In this document: positions 1-6,571 of the stretch, in pieces
Numbering within the stretch: position 1 is the first letter of the stretch
Layout: every line of letters begins with the position of its first letter
DNA from: a candidate division TA06 bacterium SM23_40
GTDB lineage: Bacteria; LJUI01; SM1-40
Assembly (NCBI GenBank): GCA_001303705.1
Contig: LJUI01000138.1
Span: 1 to 9,612 of the forward strand
Direction: 5' to 3'
DNA: 9,612 bases
The notes under the pieces: model-generated
The model's database searches: none
Told to the model about the DNA's origin: nothing
The model's input: the letters and a program-made list of their open reading frames with translations, nothing else
Position numbers and translations under genes: made by a program

Positions 1-274
1 CTAGCGTCGCCGGCGTCACCGCGCTTAGCACAACCGAGTCCTGCGGGTGTTGTGGCTTCGATTTTTCTTGCTCGGTCTCTGGGAACGTCCGATAAGGGAG
101 ATTATGTCTACTTGGAGATGAATCGACACCTCTCTTCGCCCCAGCTTCTTCTCTCGGCACATCGCCGCTTCTGGGGGAACGGGCCCCTGGAAGGAGTCGT
201 GAGGATGGCGGGAAAGCGGTGGATGGAAAGGAACGGCGGAGGGGCTGGAGACGAGGGAGCGGGGTCAGTATCGT
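1..274. other. Non-coding stretch at the left edge
   Basis: This lies downstream of the kinase stop codon. A plus-strand open frame (52-342) runs through part of it, but it has low-complexity Arg/Gly-rich content, no recognisable domain, and its end overlaps the kinase 3' end antisense. I see no tRNA, no convincing rho-independent terminator with a U-tract, and no repeat array. Any gene to the left is outside the window. Confidence 0.5.
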
Positions 275-3200
275 TCACGACTTGTCCCTACGCTCAGACA
301 TGGCGTTGGCGGCTTCCAGATTCTTGTGGAGCTCTTCGATGAGATCCCTGGCAAGATAGGTTGGTCTTAGCTCATCAGACAGTTGTGAGGAGATCGTGCC
401 GATCACCTGTTCCGCATTCTCCAGTTCGTCCAGGGCCTGGCTGTACTCCTCCCTTCGAAGGTAGACTTCGCCGAGACGGTGGTGCGCCTGCCAGAGGAGT
501 TCGTTCATCCCGCATTCGCGTGCCCTTTCCCCGGCCTCGCTTGCGTGGGATTGAGCTTGCCGCAGGTCACCTTGGATCAAGTGAATCCCGGCGAGAATGA
601 GATGTGCCCGCGCAGTATCTGGTACTCGGCCCGTTGCTTCTGCGAGATTCAGCAGTTCCTCTGCGTGCCGAAGGGCCTCAGGTTCATTCTTCGCGGCGAC
701 CTCCAGGGCAGCGGCGACGCCAAGGGCCTCGGAGGTTGCCTCTACCTTCCTCATCTCTCTGGCAAACTCCAGGCTCTTCAGAATGTCCCCGTGAGCTCGG
801 TCGGGTGAATGTTTGAGGAGGTGTACCATGCCCATGTCGATCCGCAACCGTGCCCTCATGTTTCTTGTGCCGATTGCCTCGGCGATGCGCCCTGCCTCTT
901 CCACGCTTTTCAACGCCTTCTCTTTGTCGCCTACGTCCATCCACAACTTACAGAGATGGTGGAGCGACTCCCACTGGCCGGCCTTGTGTCCGATCTGCTT
1001 GTGAATAGCTAACGCCTGTTCGTGGTAGTTGAGCGCGGCCTGGTACTCTCCCCGGCTCAGATAAGCATTCCCAGAATTGATCAGTGCGTTGGCCTCTCCC
1101 AGTCTGTTTCCAATACTCCGTTGAAGCGTCAGAGACTGCTCATAGTAGCCGAGCGACAGATCATAGTGACCGCGGCCATAGTGGACGTTCCCGATATTAT
1201 TGAGGGTGTTGGCCTCGCCGAGCCTATTGCCGATCTGCTTCTGGATATTCAGAGACTGCTCGTAATAGTCGAGCGAGATCTCGTAGTCGGCGAGGTCCAG
1301 ATGGACATTCCCGATATTGTTGAGTGCATTGGCCTCACCTAGCCTACTCTCGATCTGTCTTTGGATCTCCAGGGCGCTTGCGAAGTGGCTGAGGGCCTGT
1401 TCGTAATTGCCGCTATAGTAGTGGATGATCCCAAAGATGGTCAGGGTATTGGCCTCATCCTGTCTGCTTCCGCATCGCCTCTGGATAGCGAGGGCCTCCT
1501 CATGGTAGCGGAGTGCGATCTCGTAGTCATCATGGCTGTAATGGACCACGCCGATCAGGTAGAGACTTCTCGCTGTTCCTTCTTCGTCTCCAATTCGTCG
1601 CTGAATCTCCAGGGCCTTTTCCTGGTAGCTGAGTGCAACCTCAAATTCACCTTTGGCGCGGTGAGTGGTCCCCAGACCAGACAGCGCGATGGCCAGCTCA
1701 TGTTGGTCTTGTAGCCTTTCGGCGAGCCTCCCCATGGCCTCATAGTCTTCTCGGGCGCCATCGTAGTCGCCGATCAGTGCTTTCACCGCGGCCCGGCCCT
1801 TGAGCATAGCGAGCTTCATCCTCTCTGGGTCACGCTCCGGGAGCTGGGTAGGATGCTTGTCTGCCACCTCGACGCCCCTGTCGAAGTGTTCGATCGCCTC
1901 AGCATTCCCGAAAAGCCTGCTCGCATGCATGCCTGCCTTGAGCAGGTATGGGAGCGAGTGGATCTCTTTGCCTGCCTCGAGCAAATGGTGGGCTATCTTC
2001 CCCGCGTACTCGTCTCTTTCTCCGAAGCTCACCTCGAAGTACTCTGCAATGAGTCTGTGGTACTCATTCCTCAACTCAGGGATGAGCCCATCGTAAACGA
2101 CATCTCTGATCTTGCCATGGTCGAACTGATATTCGATATCAGAGGCGTGGATGAGATGGTGCGAGTCTTCCAGATCCTGTAGCGTGCGCAGTACCTTCAT
2201 GCGAGGGAGTCCCAGACAGTGGCAGAGAGTGTCGGAGTGGAAGGAACGTCCCTCTACAGAGGCGACATCTACTAGATCTCTCTCATCCCTGCTCAGGCTT
2301 CGCAATCTGTTCACGATTACGTCGTTGATTCTACCCGGGATTACCAGCTTCCTCAGCACATGAGACACTACCCATCCTCCATCCTCCTGGAGGATTACCC
2401 CTTCGTCTCGCATCAGTTGCAGCATCTCCAGGATGAAGAGAGGATTCCCTTCTGTCTCTCCATAGAGCGAGTGGACAAAGCTCTCAGATAAGGCCGAGTC
2501 GGGAAAGACTGAGTGGATTATCCCCTCGGTCGCCTCCTCGTCCAGCCTTCCGAGATCGATTTCCTCGCACAACCCCTCCCTTCTCATGTTATCCAGCACC
2601 GCAATCAGAGGATGAGCTATATCTCCATGCTTCCCAATCAGGTCTTCCGGCCGGTAGGTACCCACAATCAGTAGCCTCTCGCCCTGTAGGTTCCTCGCAA
2701 CATAGGTGAGCAAGCTCAGAGTAGGTTGGTCCGCCCAATGGAGATCCTCAACGTGAACAACTGTAGGCCTATCACGTGATATCAGTCTAACCAACTCGCA
2801 CGCTGTATCCCACAGTTGTTCCCTGTTGACCACTGATGACTCACGATCTTCCCTCACTTGAAGGAAGCCCTCGATGACCCCAATTCTTTCAGCGAGGTGT
2901 GGAGCTCTCTCCTGGATGAGATCACCCAGCCCCTCCTTGCTTCTGGCCCCCTTGACTTGCAGATAGGAGCGAACTACTTCGGTAATCGGCTCATAGGGAA
3001 AGCTTTCCTCGGCAAAGAGACATCTCCCCACCAGGTATCTGACTTTCTCTCTTTTCGCCCTTCTCCCCAGCTCCCAGACAAGGCGGGATTTCCCGATACC
3101 CGCCTCCCCCCGCACGAACACGGTGGAGCCTTCTCCCCTGAGCGCGCGCTCCAGATGACTCTCCAGAATGTCAAGCTCTCGTTTCCGTCCCACGAGAGCA

Positions 3201-4078
3201 GAATAGATGCCACGAGCTTGCTCCTCGAACACTTCCGTCGTGGCAATCAGTTCAGGAGTCGTCCCCGGAGGAGTCTCTTTCACCCTCTCCAGATCTGACC
3301 TCAGTTCCTCCGCATCTTGATATCGTTCTTGCGGTTTCTTCTGCAGAGCTTTGAACACAACCTGCTCTACCTCGATGGGTATCCCATCCCTCAATTCCTC
3401 CATTCTCAGCGGATCAGAGTTGAGGATGGAATGGATGATCGTACCCGGATGCTCCCCTTCAAATGGGAGCGTGCCTGTGAGCAGCTGATAGAGCAGAACT
3501 CCGAGGGAAAAGACGTCGCTCCTCACGTCTGTCTGGAGACCGACCGCCTGTTGGGGTGACATGTAGTGCAGTGTGCCAACGATCTCATACTTCTCGGTCA
3601 AAGCAGAGGCCTCCAGTATCCGTGCCAGCCCGAAGTCCATGATCTTGACGTTGCCGTTGTACACCATGATGTTCGCGGGTTTGATATCGCGATGGACGAT
3701 ACCCTTCCGGTGGGCGGCAGCGAGGGCATCCGCAATCTTCAATCCGATCTCGATGGCTCTATCTATGGCAACTCTCTCCTCCCGCATGACAGCGTCAAGG
3801 GTCCTTCCTTCGACGAGTTCCATTGCGATGAATAATCGATCGTTCTCCTCTCCTACTTCATAAACCTTGACGATACCGGGATGATCGAGCTGCATCGCCG
3901 CCTTCGCTTCTCTCAGGAACCGTCTGCGAACGACATCATCTGACGAGAGGTGAGGAAGAAGCACTTTCAGAGCCACGGATCTCCGGGTTCGCAGGTCTGT
4001 CGCCTGGTAGACTGCAGCCATCCCTCCGTGCCCCAGTTCTTCTGTTATCTTGTAATGGGAGAGTGTTTTGCTGATCAT
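275..4078 (-). CDS. Ser/Thr protein kinase - STAND ATPase - TPR array fusion protein
   Basis: 1267-residue cytoplasmic signalling protein; no membrane segment is seen. The kinase domain (about 9-265) has glycine loop G16-x-G18, Lys38, Glu57, HRD 129-131, Asn136, DFG 148-150 and Asp188, so it should bind ATP and phosphorylate Ser/Thr. A linker leads to a STAND/AAA-type ATPase (about 295-600): VGRKREL 296-302, Walker A GEAGIGKS 324-331, Walker B VVHVEDLHWAD 440-450, GNPLFI 544-549. A helical region follows, then twelve TPR-like units of exactly 40 residues at 753-1232 and a 35-residue tail. By family logic, the TPRs sense or bind a partner, the ATPase switches state and the kinase is the output; ligand and substrate are unknown. 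The start chosen is ATG 4078, two residues before KTLSHYKI, with a weak GGCGAG ribosome site; an in-frame GTG at 4153 would add 25 unconserved-looking residues. Odd points: SPQQ replaces the usual SPEQ (Gln176), and Ala21 replaces the third glycine of the loop. Confidence 0.93.
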   Translation of the reverse strand: MISKTLSHYKITEELGHGGMAAVYQATDLRTRRSVALKVLLPHLSSDDVVRRRFLREAKAAMQLDHPGIVKVYEVGEENDRLFIAMELVEGRTLDAVMREERVAIDRAIEIGLKIADALAAAHRKGIVHRDIKPANIMVYNGNVKIMDFGLARILEASALTEKYEIVGTLHYMSPQQAVGLQTDVRSDVFSLGVLLYQLLTGTLPFEGEHPGTIIHSILNSDPLRMEELRDGIPIEVEQVVFKALQKKPQERYQDAEELRSDLERVKETPPGTTPELIATTEVFEEQARGIYSALVGRKRELDILESHLERALRGEGSTVFVRGEAGIGKSRLVWELGRRAKREKVRYLVGRCLFAEESFPYEPITEVVRSYLQVKGARSKEGLGDLIQERAPHLAERIGVIEGFLQVREDRESSVVNREQLWDTACELVRLISRDRPTVVHVEDLHWADQPTLSLLTYVARNLQGERLLIVGTYRPEDLIGKHGDIAHPLIAVLDNMRREGLCEEIDLGRLDEEATEGIIHSVFPDSALSESFVHSLYGETEGNPLFILEMLQLMRDEGVILQEDGGWVVSHVLRKLVIPGRINDVIVNRLRSLSRDERDLVDVASVEGRSFHSDTLCHCLGLPRMKVLRTLQDLEDSHHLIHASDIEYQFDHGKIRDVVYDGLIPELRNEYHRLIAEYFEVSFGERDEYAGKIAHHLLEAGKEIHSLPYLLKAGMHASRLFGNAEAIEHFDRGVEVADKHPTQLPERDPERMKLAMLKGRAAVKALIGDYDGAREDYEAMGRLAERLQDQHELAIALSGLGTTHRAKGEFEVALSYQEKALEIQRRIGDEEGTARSLYLIGVVHYSHDDYEIALRYHEEALAIQRRCGSRQDEANTLTIFGIIHYYSGNYEQALSHFASALEIQRQIESRLGEANALNNIGNVHLDLADYEISLDYYEQSLNIQKQIGNRLGEANTLNNIGNVHYGRGHYDLSLGYYEQSLTLQRSIGNRLGEANALINSGNAYLSRGEYQAALNYHEQALAIHKQIGHKAGQWESLHHLCKLWMDVGDKEKALKSVEEAGRIAEAIGTRNMRARLRIDMGMVHLLKHSPDRAHGDILKSLEFAREMRKVEATSEALGVAAALEVAAKNEPEALRHAEELLNLAEATGRVPDTARAHLILAGIHLIQGDLRQAQSHASEAGERARECGMNELLWQAHHRLGEVYLRREEYSQALDELENAEQVIGTISSQLSDELRPTYLARDLIEELHKNLEAANAMSERRDKS
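383..1822 (-). repeat. Twelve tandem 120-bp units encoding 40-residue TPR-like repeats
   Basis: Residues 753-1232 of the kinase fusion divide into twelve consecutive units of exactly 40 residues with no insertion or deletion. The core pattern is (L/E)GEAN-x-L-x-x-x-G-x-x-(H/Y), an (E/D)Y turn, then a Y-x-(E/Q)-x-(S/A)-L-x-(I/L)-Q helix. The 40-residue period, rather than 34, resembles kinesin-light-chain/TPR_12-type repeats. By hand count, units 5 (1223-1342) and 6 (1103-1222) share 27 of 40 residues, and units 6 and 7 share 19 of 40; the outer units are more diverged. This suggests central expansion by unequal exchange, with older copies at the edges. Confidence 0.85.
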
Positions 4079-4407
4079 CTTCTCGCCAAACGCAAATCGG
4101 CAGTCAGTCGTCGGCTGGATGCCTGAGGCCCGAGTAATATGCCTCCGCCCCACTCTCAGTGCGCTCCGCCTGGCCTAGCGGGCTCGCTCCGCCCCGCTGG
4201 CGAAATGGGTCCGGGCATTACCGTTGTTGGATGCGGTGACTCCGATGGCTCGGAACAGTAGTTCATTGGCTACGATACTCAGTCCTCGTATGGTTGTCAA
4301 TCCCCATCTCTCCCCTGGTGGCGCCCTTCGGCAGCTACGACTATTGGTGGAGGCAACGTCCACTTGGGCACAGACAAGCCCTCCGCGCACTCCCCTCCGA
4401 TAGAATG
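4079..4407. other. Intergenic region upstream of the kinase gene
   Basis: About 330 bases without a supported gene lie between the kinase start and the tRNA terminator. A 71-codon minus-strand frame (4175-4390) is in the kinase frame but is stopped by TAG at 4175-4177; it shows no domain. The stretch contains three copies of GGCGGAG in the kinase orientation (plus-strand CTCCGCC at 4143-4149, 4164-4170, 4187-4193) and a 6-bp stem AGCGGG/CCCGCT (4177-4182 with 4193-4198, 10-nt loop). A TATTAC box sits near 4134-4139 (minus strand) without a matching -35, so I do not call a promoter. Confidence 0.5.
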
Positions 4408-4430
4408 AAAAAGGGTCCCAAAGGGGCCCT
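4408..4430 (-). terminator. Rho-independent terminator of tRNA-Arg
   Basis: Read on the minus strand, AGGGCCCC-TTT-GGGACCCT forms an 8-position stem with seven pairs, one C-A mismatch and a 3-nt loop. It is followed directly by five T residues. It begins 9 bases after the tRNA 3' end, so it should end a single-gene tRNA transcript. Confidence 0.8.
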
Positions 4431-4438
4431 CTCGAAGG

Positions 4439-4512
<74 letters not shown>

Positions 4513-4532
4513 GCAATAACTTACGAGATCGC

Positions 4533-4561
4533 AGAATGTGACTGTGCCAGATTTGTGCCAA
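4533..4561 (-). promoter_or_regulatory. Possible tRNA-Arg promoter
   Basis: On the minus strand TTGGCA (4556-4561) is separated by 17 bp from CATTCT (4533-4538), which ends 20 bp before the mature tRNA 5' end. Spacing and -35 are good, but the -10 is weak. The same bases contain two TGTGCCA heptamers 11 bp apart on the plus strand, so the -35 match could instead be part of a protein-binding repeat. Confidence 0.3.
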
Positions 4562-4649
4562 CTTGGAGACTCAGTGGATCAGTCTGTTAGAGACGAAGCG
4601 ACCCCGGATCTGGGGAGGTGCCTCCGTGCAAGCTCGATATCGGAGCGTG

Positions 4650-5321
4650 CTATTGGTCATAGGAAGGAGGACACGGCTCCACGGGAGCGTATAGTATTTC
4701 GCCTTTCTCTATGAAGGCGATGCAGTCTTCTAGCATTCCGATTACAGCCCAATACTCGATGGCGGGCTGAGCTTGCTCCTCCCCTCCCTCATCTCTGCCT
4801 TCTTTCAGCGCCTCTTGCTCCCGGAGCTTTGATCTCAGGTGCTCCAATGCTGGTTCTCCAACCTCCGTAATGCGCTGAAGAAGTATCTCGCAGTTCGTTT
4901 CGCCAAGATAGTGAGAAGTCAGATCAACGAGGTGCTTGATACTCTCAGACGTTCCTATTTGAACAAGTCTGCACATCCCGATGCAGACTGCCTCATCGTA
5001 TCTGTCCCATTCCGCTTTGAACCTGTACCATTCTTCGCTCGGACCGTTCTCCCCTTCCGGGGCGCGTGTCATTTGTGCCCATACGGATTCGCTGCCTTCT
5101 CTAGACAGCAACATGACCGCCTTCACTATCTGCGGATCGTCGAGCCTGCCGAAGAGGGCCTCCATTCTCGGCACAGCTTCCTTGTACGAGATAGTGTGAT
5201 CCTCGGCGATGTGCTGCAGCTCTGCGAACTGCTCGAGGGACTCCGATGAGGACGCAGAAGCGCAGATCACGGACACGCACGCCAGAAGCAGACCTACTTG
5301 TGTTCTTTCGCTCCATTTCAT
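4650..5321 (-). CDS. Small exported protein of unknown function
   Basis: 223 residues. The start chosen is ATG 5321, preceded by a strong GGGAGGT ribosome site 7 bases upstream; an upstream ATG at 5351 would place ten charged residues before the signal peptide. Residues 1-23 form a Sec-type signal peptide: Lys2/Arg6, hydrophobic stretch VGLLLACVSVICASA, likely cut after A21-S22-A23. The mature part is acidic and predicted helical, with phrases such as DDPQIVKAVMLL and SIKHLVDLTSHYL that resemble HEAT-like helical hairpins, though no clear repeat can be set. It has five cysteines, one in the C-terminal EPCPPSYDQ. I do not recognise the family. It lies between the tRNA and the recombinase with 182 bp of its own upstream DNA, so it is probably transcribed separately. 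It likely acts in the periplasm or outside the cell. Confidence 0.72.
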   Translation of the reverse strand: MKWSERTQVGLLLACVSVICASASSSESLEQFAELQHIAEDHTISYKEAVPRMEALFGRLDDPQIVKAVMLLSREGSESVWAQMTRAPEGENGPSEEWYRFKAEWDRYDEAVCIGMCRLVQIGTSESIKHLVDLTSHYLGETNCEILLQRITEVGEPALEHLRSKLREQEALKEGRDEGGEEQAQPAIEYWAVIGMLEDCIAFIEKGEILYAPVEPCPPSYDQ

Positions 5322-5383
5322 GTCGTTCACCTCCCGCTCGGGCAGCAGCATTTGATTGCCCTGCCCCCTCTTCCAACTGGATC

Positions 5384-5398
5384 CATGACCCGGTCATG
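5384..5398. promoter_or_regulatory. Inverted repeat, candidate operator
   Basis: CATGACC-C-GGTCATG is a perfect 7-bp inverted repeat around one base, 62 bp upstream of the exported-protein start. A second, related element at 5461-5474 reads CCAGTCATGATTGG, a 14-bp palindrome with a single mismatched pair centred on TCATGA. Both lie between the recombinase stop and the exported-protein gene, where an operator or promoter would sit. No regulator is encoded nearby. Confidence 0.35.
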
Positions 5399-5503
5399 AA
5401 CCACTGCTGCTCTGGCAATCGCACCAAATCTTCGCCGCTCGCCAAGTCTGGCGCCGTGAGCCAGTCATGATTGGAGCTAGCGAGGTGGTTTGTCGTGGAC
5501 AAT

Positions 5504-6571
5504 CTAGCGATCGTCCGACTTGTCACGCACTCGGGGTTCGTCCAGTGTGCCCAGGAGTTGCCTCGCAAGAGACTCCGCCGCTCCCTCGAGGTGCTTATGC
5601 GAGAGATGGGAGTATCTCATCGTCATCGAGAGGCCCTTGTGACCCAAGAGCTCCTGTACCGTCCTCAGATCTGCTCCCCCCATCATCAGGTGAGAGGCAA
5701 AGGTATGCCTGAGGTCATGAAACCTGAAATCCTCGATCCCGGCCCTTTTCACTGCTCCCCTGAACCCCTTCTTGATATCGCCATATGGCCTCCCCTCGGA
5801 GTCGCAAAACAGAAAGTCGCTCCGAATATGCCTGGGAGTTTTCTTCAGTTCCTGAAGTAGTGTGGAGTTAATCGGGATGGTCCTCTGCTCGTTGTTCTTG
5901 GAGTTCCGAACGGTGACCGTCCTCTGCCTGAGGTTCACGTCCTGCCACTTGAGTGATAGAAGTTCGGATCTTCTCATTCCAGTGTGAATCGCAGCGACCA
6001 CAATGCGACGTACGTGCGGCGAGCAGTGAGCCAAGAGCGCATCGATCTCCTCTTGCTGGAGATATCGCACCCTTCCGGGCGGCTCTTTCAGCTTCTTGAC
6101 GGCCTTTGCTGGGTTCTCCCGAACATACCCCCATTCTATAGCCTTAGTGTAGAGGTGCTTAAGACAGGAAAGCTCACGGTTGATGGTGGCGGGTGAAACG
6201 CGTTGCCGTCGTTTGGCTACATATTGCTCGATATGCTTGGTAGAGATGTTGCCAATGTATTCATCGCCGAAGTGAGGGATGAGGTTCGGCCTGAGGCTCG
6301 TAATATCACGCTCATATGAGGACTTAGCCTTCCTCAGTTCAGAAAACTCTAGATATTCCTCAGCCACCTCCTCAAACACTAGGCGCCGATCCTCGTACGC
6401 GCCCAAGAACTCGCCCTTGACGACCTTCACTTCGATGTCCTTGAGCGCGAGCTCCGCCAGCCGCTTCGACCGGCCGATCCTCCGGCGGATACGCCGGCCC
6501 TTATGGGTGAAGTCCACGTACCAGTATCTGCCTCGTTTGTAGGTTCTCACGGTCGGATATCGTCTCCTCAC
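5504..6571 (-). CDS. Tyrosine recombinase / phage-type integrase
   Basis: 355 residues, full length for the family. The N-terminal arm-binding-like region (YKRGRYWYVDFTHKGRR) is followed by a SAM-like core-binding domain (about 65-160) and the catalytic domain (about 165-340). All six catalytic residues are present: Arg200 (TGMRRSE), Lys225 (NSKNN), His285 and Arg288 (HDLRHTFASH), His311 (LLGHK) and Tyr320 (RYSHLS). It should cut and rejoin DNA at specific sites through a phosphotyrosine link. The start is GTG 6571, overlapping the upstream stop as GTGA, without its own ribosome site; GTG 6550 (before RTYKRG) is an alternative with GAGGAG about 13 bases ahead. No excisionase, relaxase or phage gene accompanies it. 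It could be the remnant driver of an integrated element, or a cellular recombinase; XerC/D is less likely because of the integrase-type N-terminus. Confidence 0.93.
   Translation of the reverse strand: MRRRYPTVRTYKRGRYWYVDFTHKGRRIRRRIGRSKRLAELALKDIEVKVVKGEFLGAYEDRRLVFEEVAEEYLEFSELRKAKSSYERDITSLRPNLIPHFGDEYIGNISTKHIEQYVAKRRQRVSPATINRELSCLKHLYTKAIEWGYVRENPAKAVKKLKEPPGRVRYLQQEEIDALLAHCSPHVRRIVVAAIHTGMRRSELLSLKWQDVNLRQRTVTVRNSKNNEQRTIPINSTLLQELKKTPRHIRSDFLFCDSEGRPYGDIKKGFRGAVKRAGIEDFRFHDLRHTFASHLMMGGADLRTVQELLGHKGLSMTMRYSHLSHKHLEGAAESLARQLLGTLDEPRVRDKSDDR

Noticed and set aside
52-342. 96-codon plus-strand open frame at the left edge
   Set aside because: No domain, low-complexity Gly/Arg-rich content, no clear ribosome site, and its end overlaps the kinase coding sequence antisense.
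1022-1714. Plus-strand open frames with a repetitive, hydrophobic, apparently orderly protein sequence
   Set aside because: They are antisense to the TPR array; their regularity is just the 120-bp repeat read on the other strand.
2858-3298. 146-codon plus-strand frame
   Set aside because: Antisense to the STAND ATPase region, which has clear Walker motifs on the minus strand.
4175-4390. 71-codon minus-strand frame in the kinase frame, as a possible upstream gene or extension
   Set aside because: A TAG stop separates it from the kinase, no domain is recognised, and the kinase has a natural start at ATG 4078.
4602-4625. Possible terminator after the exported-protein gene (CCCC/GGGG and GGAGG/CCTCC pairings)
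   Set aside because: The pairings are short and overlapping, one has a 2-nt loop, and no U-tract follows on the minus strand.
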